Of a stretch of 64,000 nucleotides of DNA, positions 27,401 through 40,927 are shown piece after piece. The stretch's first letter is position 1. The number at the start of each line of letters is the position of its first letter. Source of the DNA: Eulemur rufifrons (Eukaryota; Chordata; Mammalia; Primates; Lemuridae); the NCBI RefSeq assembly GCF_041146395.1, contig NC_091001.1, positions 104,430,965 through 104,494,964 of the forward strand, written 5' to 3'. The translations under genes were made by a program, and so were the position numbers. The notes under the pieces were generated by a model. That model made no database searches, was not told the DNA's origin, and saw nothing but the letters and a program-made list of their open reading frames with translations.

Positions 27401-28622
27401 GCTGTCCGAGGGAGCAAGGTGGCCCCCCTCCTGGAGCAGGTCACCTGGCTTTCTCTGGGATGGCAGGGCTGGGACGCCTGATACACTTTGCAAGTGGCAT
27501 GGTTTGTGCCAGCCGGGCCCAAAACTGCATGAGGAAGGTGGCCTTTCTCATCCTTTTTCCTCATTTCATTCGGCTTCAGTGAAACACAAGGCCAGGCTTA
27601 GATGATTCCAGGCTCTCTGCACCTCTGCAACCACAAGAGTGCATGAAGGGATTTTTCATCCCCTGAACTAGCCGCGAGCGAGTCCCTCTTCCCCTTCTCT
27701 GAAGTCATGGAGTCCCCGACCACCTCAACCCCAGGCTGGGGAAGAGCTTCTCCAGCCCAAACCACTCTCTAGGGGAGTGGCCGTGCCTCAGTTGGGACAG
27801 AAGCTGCAGTGGCCAGCCCAGTGCAGGTCCTACTTTCCTGCATTCACTGGTTTCTAACGGTGTCGGCCACATCGAAGGTGTCCACGAAACACTGTGGACT
27901 AATGACTGTATTTGGATGAAGAGGAGCCCAGCCCTTAAGCCAGATGTCACAAAGCAGCACTCCTCTGAAACGGAGGAGGCAATCTCAGCTCTACGCAAGA
28001 CACGAGATCAGATGCCAACGGGGCACTTTGCCCCTTTTTATGGCTCACCCGCTGGCGTAGGGCCCTGGGGAGTCAGTCAAAGCCTCCTGTCCTTACAGCT
28101 GCATGTAAGTGTGTTCGAACCTCAGTTTCCTCAGCTTTAAAATGGGGATAACGTGTCCCTTTCCTCTCACAGGATTGCAAGCCGGGACAATCATGAGATA
28201 AATGACAAAGCACCACTTTACCATACAGGTGATTGTCAGTGTTACGAGATCAATCCCTGCTCATTTAGAATCTCCTAACTATCTCATCTGATCATTTCCC
28301 CTCCCGCTGTCTGATCTCTGCCATACGGTAGAGATGAAATAGACATTACCCTGAATTTTTCAGTTTTTGTCCAACTGATTGAAATTGTGGAGTCAAGGGA
28401 AACATTACATTGCCCTGGTATTACTTCTTTTAAAAACTTTCTTTAAAAACCCCGTCTGAAGAACACATGGCTGTGAGGAGGACTGAGCGGGAGTTCATGT
28501 CCATCACACAGTGTCAGATGAAAGAGGAAGTGGCAGAACAAGTGCACAGCACAAGCTCCTTTTTGAAGGGAAAACATCTTACGCGCTTGCATATGCATGT
28601 CTGGAAGGTGACACACCAAACC
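24420..28622. other. Intergenic, scattered old SINE/LINE fragments
   Basis: Short MIR-like tracts (24810-24870, 24985-25040, 28110-28160), an L2-like end (26475-26535), a possible MER5/hAT fragment (26620-26870) and an old repeat start at 25945-26010 ('gctgtaacaaacaacccc'). No gene. Confidence 0.5.
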
Positions 28623-28630
28623 GTGTAGCA

Positions 28631-28966
28631 CTGAGGTCCCAACCTCCTGGGCTGCAGACGGGTGCCAGGAGGTGAGCAGGAGGTGAGCGAAGCTTCATCC
28701 GGATTTACAGCCGCTCCCCATTGCTCGCATCACCACCTGCGCTCTGCCTCCTGTCCGATCAGCAGCGGCGTTAGATTCTGCATCATGGTGAGTTGTATAA
28801 TTACTTCATTATATGTTACAATGTAATAATAATAGAAATAAAGTGCAAAATAAATGTAATGTGATTAAATCATCCCCAAACCAGTCCCTGCCCCCCACCC
28901 TGTCCCATGGAAAAATTGTCTTTCATGAAAGACAGTCCCTGGTGCCAAAAAGGTTGGGGACCGCTG
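28631..28966 (+). mobile_element. MER1-type non-autonomous hAT-Charlie transposon
   Basis: Ends match the MER1 termini (GAGGTCCCAACC start; GGTTGGGGACCGCTG end) and the body has 'caggaggtgagc' and 'aaaaattgtctttcatgaaa'. A perfect 8-bp target duplication GTGTAGCA flanks it (28623-28630 and 28967-28974), as expected for hAT. Confidence 0.9.
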
Positions 28967-29234
28967 GTGTAGCAGAATTGTTGGGGCCTGGGAATGAGGA
29001 TTGAGTTGGAGAGCTGGTGACGGAATTTTCATTATTTGTTTTAATTTTAAAAAAATATGTATTGGGCATTACTTTTTAAATTAACATTTTTAAACATCGA
29101 CAAACACTTCAAATATGTAGCCTTGAAGTATATTTTAATAGATTTTATATGTCTGTTCTTACTGTTAAACTTTCTAAATAAGTTAAATGAACATTCTCTC
29201 TCATGTTTAAAATTGGAATCTATGATTCTAATCA

Positions 29235-29425
29235 CTCCATGTATTGAGCAGCTGCTACATCCTGGCTGAATATAGGCATTTTCTCACTTAATCCTCACTC
29301 CAGCCTTGCAAGGTTAATTATTTTTATACCCACTTTTCATCTGAAGAAACTGGAGCCCAGGGTCACACGGTCAGTAAGTGGCACAGCTGGAATTCTAACC
29401 CAGCACAGTTTGACTCCAAAGTGCA
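29235..29425 (-). repeat. MIR SINE, antisense
   Basis: 'tattgagcagctgctacatc', 'gaagaaactggagcccaggg' and 'aagtggcacagctggaat' are in the reverse MIR order. Confidence 0.8.
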
Positions 29426-29599
29426 CATTTGTTTATGAAGGGATTAAAGTTATTAAGTATGAAATGTCCGATTTCCTTAAATACTAAGCTTGACAGTTGA
29501 CATCTCTGACATTTCACTTTGACACTTCTTCTTTCATTTTTATTGTGAAGGTACATCTTCATTCTTGCAAAGGCACAGTTTGGCTTGTGATTATCTTTC

Positions 29600-30710
29600 A
29601 ATTTTTTTTGGGGGGGGAGAAATTTTTGTGAAACCATAGATAAGTCAAAAATTCATGTTATTTTCAAGTAAGAGTTCCTTTGTAGAACCAAGGCTGCCCA
29701 GGCAGCTCAAAATATCAATGAAATGTTTGGGTAGGATGTGGCTAACTAACACACAGTACATTGATGGTTTGAGAAGTTCTGTTCTGGTCATTTTAATCTT
29801 GAAAATGAGCCATGTGGGTGACCTGAGACCAAGGTGGTTTAAAGACGAGCTGAAAGCTGTAGTGGAAGCGAATCCATCTGAACCTGTGCGTGAATTAGCA
29901 GCAAAGTTTGGAGTTACTATTCCAACAGTATTGGACCATTTGAAACAAATGGACAAGGTAAAGACGCTGGATAGATGGGTTCTATATGAAATAAACGTGC
30001 ATCAGAAGAGAAATTGTCTGGAAGCTTGATTTTCTTTGTTGTCATGGCATAAAAGTGACTACCATTTCTACACTGCATTGTTATGTGTGATGAAAAATGG
30101 ATTCTTTTTGACAATCACAAGTGCTCGGCACAATGGTTAGATAAAGAGGAAGTGCTGAAATGCAGTCCAAAACCAAATATTTATCAATAAAAGCTAATGG
30201 TATCTGTTTGGTGGTCCAGCACTGTATTATCCACTACAGCTTCATAAAACTTGGTCAATCGATTACAGAAGATTTCTATTGCAACCAATTGGATGAAATG
30301 ATGAGGATGCTTATGGTTAAGCAGCCGAGATTGATCAATAGAAACAGGCCAATCCTCTTGCAAGACAACACTCGACCACATGTAGCACAAACAACGCTGC
30401 TCAAATTACAGAGGCTGGACTTGGAAACTCTCTGTCATCTACCATATTCACACCTTGCACCAACTGACTGCCACTTCTTCCAGGCTTTGGACCACTTTTT
30501 GCAAGGAAAAATATTCCATTCTCAACAAGCTGTGGAAAACTTGCCTTTTGCGATTCCATTGCCACTCGCTCTCCAGGCTTCACTGCTGGCATAAACAAGC
30601 CACTGTTAAGATGGCAACACTGTGTCAATAGTTTAGGCACACACTTTGATCAATTGTACTGCTTCTTGTTTGAATATAATAAATTACACTTTTTACTCAA
30701 AATTGGACAT
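29600..30710 (+). pseudogene. Tc1/mariner transposase relic
   Basis: Fragments in different frames line up with a mariner transposase. A helix-turn-helix part (about 29695-29850) has internal stops. A middle part (29806-30028) reads ELAAKFGVTIPTVLDHLKQM and ends QKRNCLEA. A catalytic part (about 30200-30590) holds PILLQDNTRPHVAQ, where the second acidic residue of the DDD triad (D in the QDN context) and HVAQ are kept, and then PTDCHFFQALDHFLQGK. Normal mariner transposase is about 345 residues in one frame; here there are at least three frameshifts or stops, so it is dead. Terminal inverted repeats were not identified with confidence. It is related to the Hsmar elements of primates (one of which became part of SETMAR), but this copy is not fused to another gene. 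Confidence 0.85.
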
Positions 30711-31461
30711 TTCATATTTAATGACCTAGTATTTCTGTCTGGGTTCTCTGATACCATCTTTAAGATTGCATTAAAACTCATGCACATAATTAAAATTTAT
30801 TTTTATCAATACATACTCATACGTGCAATCTTGTTGTAAAACAAAATATTTAATATTGTATACTAATCCTCTTGGTGGTCTTGGGTAGACAGTCATCCAC
30901 CCAAATGCTCAGGGCACAGGGAAGACCTTAGAGTCCGCCCTCCCAAGAGCTTCACCCTAATAGAATCACTGGGGAGTAGAGTATAGGGCATCTTACGAGC
31001 CTGTCTGTTTTCCTATCCATGAGGATTCAATTCTCACAGGAATCTTCAAATCAGAAGCAGAATTTCTCTGTGTTGCTCCAGAAAGTGAAATTTACAACTA
31101 ACAGGAGGAAAGGACAGGAAATGCAATTCCAGTATGACATAAGAAAGAATCTGGTAACAATTAGAATACACCAACAATGAATGAGGCTGTCTTGGCAGGT
31201 ATTGAGATCCCTGTCACTCATAGGATTCGAAAAAAGACTAGTGGAGCATCTGACTTGCTGTAAAAGGGATTTCTGTCTCAGAAAAGAGCTTGGACTAAGT
31301 TATTTTAAATTCTGCTTCTCAACTGTGTGTTTTGCACTTTTATATTATTGACAAGACTAACATGTGGTCTTGGGGAGATCATCCCTGAGCTGATAAATTC
31401 TAGTGTTCAAATTAATCCTATGGTTGTGGTTTGATGAATGATGAAATTTGTTCGTTTCTGA

Positions 31462-31787
<326 letters not shown>

Positions 31788-33079
31788 TGAAAGTTTGAAT
31801 TTTAAAGACCATCAATCACTAGTTTGTTCCTAATTAACCTTGCCTAAGAACATCTGACATATTAACAGAAGAACCAATTAAAATTGAATGGTGGTGTAAT
31901 CACTATCTCAAATATTTAAACAATGTGATTGTATAATATTTATCAAGCAGTGTTAAAAAAATACACTTAGAGAAATAGATGTGAAGGAAAAATACGTATT
32001 GCTTCAGGGTTTGGAAACTGCAACTTCTTATTCCTCCCAGATCTTCAAGGTTGGAGACAAGCTCTTGCTGGTCCTCATGCTGACTTCTGACAGGCCCCAC
32101 ACCTTGGGTACTCTGAGCTGAAATATGCCCTCCAGTTGTCTCAGTCGATCCTAATCAGACAAAGGATGTTCTGTGTTTTCCCTTAAAGTCAGTCTGCGTG
32201 GGGTCCTCCCAGCCACCTCCCGAGCTGGGCTAATGTGTTCCTGTGGGGAGGGGAGTCTTATTCAGCCCTGGGGTGTTGGCAACACCACGTCAGGACAGAT
32301 TTGTTCAGAGGCTACTATGTGCCTACCAATATGCTCCAGATCTCTATTTACATCCCCATCTTATTTCCTAAGACATCTACACCCATTTATTCAATGCAGG
32401 TTTCGCTTCCTGAGAACCCCAGAGATGCATCACATTCAATGTGTCCCAAGCTGAATTCACTGACTTTCCTCTCAAGCCTACTCCTCCCCAAGAATTCTGT
32501 CTTTCAGTGTCAACCAGATCAGAACCGTGGCCTTCAAGCTGGCCACCTCCTTTTTCTACGTCTTACATTGTTGCAGTGGCCATATTTTGTTATTTCTACC
32601 TCCGTCCAAACGTTATAGAAAGTACCAGAATGCCCATCTCTATTTTTCAACTATTGAGATCCTTCTCTACCAGTTAGTGAAGAGCTACTACTCCAAACTC
32701 CCCAAGTGCCCTCAGCCCTCCTGCCCATCCTGTGGCCCTGGCGCCAGCAACCAGAGGGTTAATGTCTGGCACAAAGTGGGGCTTCTAAGGCCTTGCTCCA
32801 GCAAATGTCAGTTCTGACTGGGTGGGGCCTAGGCGCCGCCTTTCCTTACTGACCACCATGCTGAAGGCCAGCTTCCTCATCAGACTCAGTAAGCTCAGTG
32901 CCTGGGGCCTGCTGTGCTTTAAGAGGCTCACGAAAATGTGTTAGGTTTAAAATGCCTTTTAAAATAAGAAGAAAGATTGAATATAATAAGAATGAATATA
33001 TAATGAGTTGTACCTGAATTATATTTGTCTTTATACCAACACAGTCAAAAAATATAATTTTTAATCTTCTTTTTTAAAA

Positions 33080-33422
33080 TTTATTTTATTGTTTATTTTT
33101 TTTTTTCCGAGACAGAGTCTCACTGTGTTGCCCAGGCTAGAGTGCCGTGGCGTCAGCCTAGCTCACAGCAACCTCAAACTCCTGGGCTCAAGCGATCCTA
33201 CTGCCTCAGCCTCCCAAGTAGCTGGGACTACAGGCATGCGCCACCATGCTCGGCTAATTTTTTCTATATATTTTTAGTTGTTTGGCTAATTTCTTTCTAT
33301 TTTTAGTAGAGACAGGGTCTCGCTCTTGCTCAGGCTGGTCTCAAATTCCTGACCTCAAGCAATCCTCCCGCCTCAGCCTCCCCGAGTGCTAGGATTATAG
33401 GTGTGAGCCACTGTACCCAGCC
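33080..33422 (-). repeat. Alu SINE, antisense, strepsirrhine type
   Basis: Dimeric element with the strepsirrhine 'gtgccgtggcgtcagcctag' block; near-perfect target duplication AATCTTCTTTTTTAAAA (33063-33079) and AATCTTGTTTTTTAAAA (33423-33439). Confidence 0.92.
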
Positions 33423-35774
33423 AATCTTGTTTTTTAAAAAAAAAAAAAAAAAATTCAAAGTGGTTTATTCTGAGCCAAATTTGAGGATCATGGTCCATAG
33501 CCATGCCCAGGAAGCCTTGAGCAAGTGGACACAATTTTTAATTTTTTTATGAATGGAGTCCCCATGGGCAAAGGTGTCCAGGGCCCAGCACACTTGCAGT
33601 GTGGCCTCGCTCACACTCCCCAGCCAGCTCCCATGGCCCAGTACTATGCTTTTCCTTCTCGATGGCTTCCTATGTCCACTTCCTTCCTCTTCCCCACACC
33701 TTCTTCCATCCACATGTATTGACTACCTACTGTGTGAGCCAGGTCTGAGGGTTCAGAAATGAGGAAGCCACACTCCCTGCCCTCAGGTTGCTCACAGTCC
33801 AGAAGGAACGAAGAACGAAGATGCAGAAATGCACGACCGTGACAGCCTACGGTGGATGCTCTGCAGGAGACAGGGAGTGCCCAGGGAGACAGGTCCTGCT
33901 CCAGCCAAGCAGGGTTGAGGAGACCCCCCCAAGAAGTGGCGGGTGAGCCCCAAGAGATGAGCACTTCCCTCACCTGGGATGGGAAGGCACGGAACTGGAA
34001 GGATTTGGGGTTTGAACGTCTCCCCCAGGCCCTGGTCCCAGTGTCCGCCCGAGATGAGCCCCATTGGCAGGCCGCGCTTTCACAGGGCTGGTGAGGATTC
34101 GCTCTTGGAAGCATCAGCTCGGGCTGAGGACCACCACCCATCTCAGGGGACGGATCCCACGGCGGCGGCGGAAGGGCCCACCTCCGAAGCGGGGTGGGAA
34201 GAGAAGGGGAGACCAGCTGCAGAGCTGCAGGGGCCGCCATATGTGCTCTGGCTATGGGGGCTCCACAGCCACCTGGGCCGGTCACCACCCTGGTGTTGAG
34301 ACCCTGGCCAGAGGGAAGGCGACAGTGAGGATGGTTGGCCGGGGTGACAGCTCCTGTTGCTGCATCCCAAGGCAGCCTCCCTTACCTGTCCCCTTCCTCC
34401 CCACCCACACATCTCCCCAAAGGCTGGTCCTGCTCCCAGCAGTTCCTGTTCTCTCATCTCTGGGTCTCTCCCTCCCTAGCTGTGCAGAATGGCAGCCACT
34501 GAAGCCCTCGCAGTTCAGTGAAAGCCAACCATATTCCTCCACTTGGGATTACTTGTGACTTCCTCTGTATTCCCCAAATATACACAAAACTTATAAAGGT
34601 CTGTGACAGTCCTCAGATGTTTTGTCGTGGTTTGAAGTTAACTATATGCATGTGTCTTGCTCACTAAGCCAATTCCTTTGAGATCAGTGACGACATGTGA
34701 CCGTCGCCTCCCAGAGACCAGCGCAGACCCATCAATGCGACCTGTTCCCAGCAAATGCTTGTAAATGACTCATTTCTACCGGGGTCTAGAAGGACGATGG
34801 ATCTGGCACCAAGGTGCCTGATGCCTCATTTGCCAAATTCTGCCTGTATTTTGGCTGTTCTTCTTTAGAACAAACCCGAAGATCAGAAGTAGGACTGAAC
34901 TACTGGCAGGCAGGACAAGTGCATCCTTCCCATAATATTCTAGAGTTAGCTCAAAGCAGGGCTAGCATCAGATGCAACCCCACAGGACTCTTGGGAAATA
35001 GCAATGAGTTGCAGTAGCAGCAGCTGTGCAGGGGACTCCGGCCTTAGGGAAGACGATGGTGCCTTTTCCCAAGTTGTCCCCCTTCTCTACCTGCGGGAAC
35101 TTGTGCTCGAGTTCCATCATGCTCAGAGATCCAGCTCAGACATCAACTCCTCTATGACACCACCCTCCACTTTCTCAGAAAGACTTAATTATTTCTTTCT
35201 CTGGACTCCTTCTTGCCTTCATTATGGTGTTGAGCACATAGCATTAAAATGATCTCCTTGCCTGTTTAGGTTTTTCCAATATGGCAGATACAGGTGGCAG
35301 TTAGTTCTAGAAGCAATGATTTAAAAGGAGACAGATTACCAAACATCCAGAAGAGAGCAGCCAGGGTAGGGAGAGACCTGGAAACCCAGGACCCACGAGG
35401 GGCCACATGTTTCAGTTGGCCCAGACGCTCCTGGTCTACGCCTGTGTTTCAGTGTAATTATTAGCAGCACCCACTTTCACTCTCCAAAGTGCCCTGATTT
35501 GGCCCATGAAATATATAGTCACCCTATGGAAAAGGAATACACAAAGAAACCAAAGGTGTCCAATCTGCAGGAGTGTCTGGGAGCCCGTCCCCATCTTCAG
35601 GCACTCAGACAGCCGCTCAGGGTGCAGCCGGGGTGCTCTGCGTGGCCTCAGGGGACCTGTGGGAGAGGATGATGTAATGAAAGTCTTTCCCTAGTCTGTT
35701 TTGTTTACTGTTGGGCACCCAGGACTTGGCATCATTCCTGGAATATATTAATCCCTTGATAAATATTTGTGGGA

Positions 35775-35818
35775 GAGAGGAAGGAAGGGAGGGAGGGGGA
35801 GAGAGGAAGGCGGGAGAG
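35775..35818 (+). repeat. Purine-rich GGAA/GGGA low-complexity run
   Basis: An uninterrupted-purine-type run of GGAAGG, GGGAGG and GAGAGG units. Confidence 0.8.
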
Positions 35819-35934
35819 TTCCAGCCATGGAGCCGACTGCATTGAAGGCCATGCACCCATCAGCGAGAGTGCCCGCCAGAGAAAAGGCCCCTTGCTGGGG
35901 ACAGCCTGGAAGTGTCTATGGGCCTACACTTGTG

Positions 35935-36327
35935 CCTCCCTGTCCCCTGAACCAAAATGGTATGTTGAAGTCCTGACCCCCATGACCTCAGAGTGTGACT
36001 TTATTTGGAAATGAGGCTGTGCAGATGTGTTAGTTAAAATGAGGTCAGACTAGAGCAGGGTGGGCCCCTAACCCAACATGATGGGTGTCCTCATGTGCAG
36101 ACAGAGGGACACAGGGAGCGGGCGGTGTGAAGGCCCAGTCTCCAAAGCCGAAACTGGAGTGATGCAGCTACAAATGGAGGAATCTCCGCTAGAAAATGAC
36201 CAGAATCTGCGGAGAGGCAAGGAAAGATTTCAGACTTCCGGCCTCTAAGACTGTGAGAATAAATTGTTATTGCTTAAGCCATCCAGTTTGTGGTGGTGTT
36301 CATGCCAGCCCTAGAAAACTAACACAG
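35935..36327 (+). mobile_element. MLT1-type MaLR LTR
   Basis: Order 'gtatgttgaagtcctgaccc', 'ttatttggaaatgaggctg', 'gacttccggcctctaagact', 'aagccatccagtttgtggt', end 'agaaaactaacaca' is the MLT1 pattern in sense orientation. Confidence 0.85.
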
Positions 36328-37029
36328 AGGGAATTCTGCCATAGGTAGGAAATAAGTGAGATGGACCTGGGGTCACACCCAGAGTGGACTCGTTAGACAA
36401 ACTCTCCAACCAGAATATAGTGATGGATTCGCCTCCTACAGCCTTGCAGGCCCACTGTGTGTCCACCCAGCTCTGGGCAGGTGGTCCGGGCCCGGGAGCT
36501 AACTGCAACACCGGCATCCTACAGCTCCCTTCTCTGTCTAGCTGGCTGAGGGCTCAGGGCTCTTCGCCTCCTCAAAGGTCAGAGCTCGTGGAAATTCACA
36601 AAGACAGTCACGTCCACCCCTCACTGACAACCCAGTTTTCAGGCCCAGAAAGGAGAGAGGCATGCTTGGACTCTTTGCCTGCTCTGTGCTCTTTCCATGT
36701 TGGTACGAGAAATACTGTTTTCCAAGTAAGCCCCAACCTTCCCACCTGCAGGAATTCCCTCTGCCAGGAATGCTCCTCCCAGCCTCCTCCTTTCAGCCCG
36801 CCAAGACCCAACTTGGATACAGTGCCTCCGGCTGCTCTCCTATGGGGTGAACCTCTGATTCCCTCCACCTCCAGCCCCCAATTTAGAGAAATCTCTCCCT
36901 CCCCAGCCTCTGGCTGCTCTGCGGGCTGCCCAATCTCACCTGTTGCTTGTCATGGACCATTTTGCATGGGGCCAACGACATCTTATTCCCCCAATCCCCG
37001 ACTCTACTGTTGTTCCTGCTAGTGATTCA

Positions 37030-37200
37030 CCACACCGCAAATATTTATTGAGAACCTACTTTATTGCAGAAACTAATTTGTGACCAAGACACAAAAAGCT
37101 TATAGTGCAGTTGGGAATGTGAACACTTAAACAATCACTTACAATGCAGCGTGCCAAGAAGTGTAATCAGGGGATGTACAGGCTGCCTTTGAGGCCACAG
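37030..37200 (-). mobile_element. L2 LINE fragment, antisense
   Basis: 'aaatatttattgagaaccta' followed by 'aaaaagcttatagtgcagt' is the reverse strand of an L2 3' end. Confidence 0.65.
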
Positions 37201-37224
37201 CAGAGTGTCAGGCAATGTCCACAG

Positions 37225-37615
37225 TGCCCCAGGCCTCCTCATCTCGTGCCACAGGCCCCTTCCTCTCTGCTCCAGCCACTCTGAACTCCCTGCCGCTGCC
37301 CGCACACACTCCAACTTTATTCTCACCGGGGTTTTTGCACTTGTTCCCCACCAACACACACACCTTGAATGTCTGTGACCCCATCATCTTCGCACAATCC
37401 GCATGTCACTTCTCTCTGGACCCAGCTTCCGAGGCATGCGCTCCCCAAGCATCGTACCCACGGCACACCTGCCGTTCTCTGGGCCTTCTCACTCCATTGT
37501 GCTTAGAGCACTTACCGATCATGAAAATTATGTATGTCATTTGTCAGTATATGCACTCGTTTCGGGACCCTGTTTAGAAGACGGTGGGTGCTCAGTAAAT
37601 CCTGAGTGAATGAAG
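37225..37615 (+). mobile_element. L2 LINE 3' end
   Basis: 'ccagccactctgaactccct', 'gtttttgcacttgttccc' and 'ggtgggtgctcagtaaatcc...gtgaatga' follow the L2 3' order. Confidence 0.7.
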
Positions 37616-38434
37616 CGACATCCACGCTGAGCTGGACAGATGCAGAGAGTTCCCGGCCGAGAGAAGAGCATCGGAAATGGCTCGAGAGGTCCATGCAAGA
37701 AAGAGGCGTGGTACGGAGGGAGGAGAGGGAAGGAGTGAGGAAGGACCCCGGAGAGAGAAGCAAGCGTCCCCTGGACCACGCTGGGCTTTATGCCCAGGTT
37801 GCTGGGAAGCCACCAAAAGGTGACAGCAGAGGAGCTGAGCTGTGGGTGTGTGTTCTGGAAACATCCTTCTGCCTACAGTGTAGAGAAAGGGCTGGAGGAG
37901 GACAGGAGTGCAGGCCACCAGCTACAACACTCTTATCACAGAAATCTGGACACAAGACGATGAGGGCCCAGGCTAGGGAAGGGGCTGAGGGGATGAGAAG
38001 TAGATGGAGCCCAGAAATATTAAACGGGCAGAATTGTCAGAGCTCGAGGGATGGAAAACCTGCATGGACCAGCTCACAGGTTATGTGTTACCTTTGTTCA
38101 TGCACCCCGTGAAGGTGGCATTTGTCCCTCCCGAGCATCCCATGCCTGGCATAGTACCTGTTGAATGGGCGCCTTGCACTTCCTTTACTTCCCACCTCTT
38201 CGAGATGACATAGCCACCTGCACTAACTCTTAGAGAGCCAGGGTTAAAGGGGACAAACAGCTCTCTATTTTGGTTTTGTCATTAAATCAGCTGCCTCGAA
38301 TTATTTTTAGAATAAGACAGGTAAAAATAAATGTATAGGAATAGTCACACGTCTGTGCAGGAATAATCGCACATCTTTGAGAAGGGGAAAAACAGATGTA
38401 AGATTTATTTCAAACACCATGGGTCAGCTTCTTT

Positions 38435-38600
38435 ACAGCTGTGATATCCTTTAACCCTCAGAGCAATCTCTCTGATGCTAGGATTCCTAGCCGCATTTTA
38501 CAAATGAGAAAACTGAGGCTAGGAGAAGCTAAGTCACTTACCCAGGTTCACCCAGCTAGAGACCTGGGATTCACACCCAGCCCCTCTGACTGCAAAGCCT
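38435..38600 (-). repeat. MIR SINE, antisense
   Basis: 'tttacaaatgagaaaactga' followed by 'ggttcacccagctagagacc' is in the reverse MIR order. Confidence 0.75.
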
Positions 38601-39229
38601 GGCTTCCCTCCACCAGAGCACAGAGCCCCCTCCCAGACTTCTGGCTCAGACAGCACCAGGAGGAAGAGGAGTGCTTTCAGAGAAGTCCTTGCCCTGCAGG
38701 CCTCAGCTTCAGTGTTTACTTCCAGCACTTCATTGTGTGCTTTGAGAGTCTGTGGTGGAGGTGGGCTGTAGGACACTCCCTCTGGCCACACCCTTTCCTA
38801 TCCTATCCTTTTCCCTATCCTACCCCCTAAAGGAAAGCTCTCATAGAAGGGAAAGCCAAGCCCTCCCACTTCTGTGCGAATGGTAAACACACCAGCCACT
38901 CCCAGCTGTCCTGGGGCAAAGAATGAAGAGCTCAGGACCAAGAGGCAGCCCCTTTCCTGGGCGTGAACCACCTGTCCTATCAGAAGAAATTCCTCCCAGG
39001 CCTGGACTGCTGATGTCAGCTCTCTGGAGTTTACCAAGAGTGCGGGACCTTTCTCAGGAGCAGATCTGGGTGCGGCACCCAGCCTGTGAGTGCTGTGCCA
39101 GCAGACAGCACCGCTGCACCCACTCCCACCCTGATGTTTATCCTAAATGGCTCCATCATTCCTTCAACGTACATTTATTGAGTTCCTCTCTTCACCAGAC
39201 TCATGGTATAGAGCAAGCCCTTGAACTTT

Positions 39230-39470
39230 AAAACTGAAGTCCTGTATCAGGAGCTTGGTTCCGCCACTGGCTTGATTAGGTTGCTTAATCTCGTCGAGCC
39301 TCCATTTCCCCTTCTAGACAAATGGGATAATTTTAACATCCATCTACTCCCTACAGTCCCTATGAGTGTGTACTGTCTGCACAGCGCCTGGCCCGTGACA
39401 GACAGTGAACGGTGGTTATTATCATTAATAACTACCAACGCATTGGCCGCATAGTAGGTGCTCGATACAA
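39230..39470 (+). repeat. MIR SINE
   Basis: 'ccactggcttgattaggttg', 'gacaaatgggataattttaa' and 'acagcgcctggcccgtgaca' match MIR in sense. Confidence 0.7.
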
Positions 39471-40927
39471 ACGTGGGGATTGGAAATCAGGTTCAAGGTG
39501 CTCCCTTTAATTCCCCATTTGAATTCCATCCAGAAGAGAGTGGGTATGGGAGGGGAGAAGGGGAAATCCAATAAATCTGGTGTTTAGAAACATGGCACCC
39601 AAAAATGTCTGCTTTCAAGTCACATTTCTTCTCTTCCCTGCAGCTGTCAGGGGCTCGAATTACTTAGGAACTGTGGCCAGCTTTTTGGGAGATGGGTCGG
39701 TAGAGGAAAGCCCTACTCAGATGAAAAAGATAACACACCAGACAAATGGTCCTCTCCAGCGATTATGTCATCTGGCAGAGAGTCCTAAGTTAGGAGGAAT
39801 TTCCCTTGTACCTGACAATAACATTTTTTCAAAATAAAATATGTTGAGGCTGCGAAGTTTATCTTGGCGGAGCACTGTACCATTAAGTCAAGATTAAATG
39901 CATCCTGTCTAAATTCTTTTGCTACTTGTAATGGGTCTCAGGCTTGTGGTCTCCAGATGTTGATTCTGTTGGTGCCCCAGGAAAAGGGGCTAATTGTTCT
40001 TTGCACTGAGAGTGTGGCAGTGGGGCTGTGGTGGCTGTCCTCGTGCTCTCCCGGAACCCCTGCGGGACCAGAGCGTGCATTCCCCCGGCTACCAGCAGCG
40101 TCGCCTGCTGAAGTGCAGAAGGTCGGCTCAAGTTCAGCAGAGTCCCTCCCTGGACACGACTCCTGGCTGAAGGCCGTTGCCACGCTCCAGGTCATGGGCC
40201 CTTCTATGAGGCAGCCCAGTTCCACAACTGGCAACGTAGGGTACAGATCCCTGTTTTTCTGTGCTTCAGTTGGGGACCCCTCTGAAGAGCCACCCCACCC
40301 CAGAGTGCCCCTGAGCCTGGAGTCCCAGGACTATTTATAGAGAGTTAAAAATGTCAGAGAATATTGGCTTTTGATGACAACCAGCAGTCCAATGCCTCTG
40401 TCTCCCCACCCGACTCCCAGGCCCTGGAGACAACTGCTATTATTTCCTTAGGTGATATCCCTGGCATTTGCATCCATCTGTCTAAATCATATGCTTATAT
40501 GAGCATTTCTTGACATCCTGCTCTTAGATTTTTGTCTTTTGACTTCTTGGTACGGTAGCTGAGATCATAGCCCTCTCATTCTTGCTGCTATTACATCTTG
40601 TACAACTTTTTTGTTTTCTCTGGAATTAATAACTGCCTCATTCAGTTAACTTAGATTTCTATGTATCTATCTCTAATTCATCCCCAAACTCTCCAGGAGA
40701 ACTGTATTACCTTAGCATTTTAATCAGTGCATTCAAACACACAGAGTAAGCTCTGCTTTGCATTTGTTTCTTGGAGACATCGTCCCTGGAGGGCTCCATC
40801 CTCCTGTTCCAGTCTGGACCGACTGCTTCCCATACCCTGCTGACTCTTAGGCCTTCCCTCTACTGCCTCTCAGGCATCCCATCTCCTATCTGTTGTGTTG
40901 GGTCCCCAGGGTCCTATACACCCACTG
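39471..40927. other. Intergenic, no gene seen
   Basis: Unique-looking sequence with a 158-codon frame (39864-40340) that shows no known domain. An L2- or L1-like tail may lie at 40480-40760. Confidence 0.45.

Larger units (their letters stand above)
31798..35934. other. Intergenic outside the Alu at 33080-33422
   Basis: L2-like pieces (about 32335-32700, 33715-33800), a possible antisense LTR end just after the Alu (33451-33550) and a GC-rich stretch (33850-34330) that opens frames of up to 214 codons without a recognisable domain. Confidence 0.5.

Noticed and set aside
33644..34288. 214-codon minus-strand frame
   Set aside because: GC-rich intergenic sequence, with competing long frames on the other strand and no domain or splice context.
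36384..37022. 212-codon plus-strand frame
   Set aside because: It lies in L2-like and unique sequence just after an MLT1 LTR; no domain and no conserved start.
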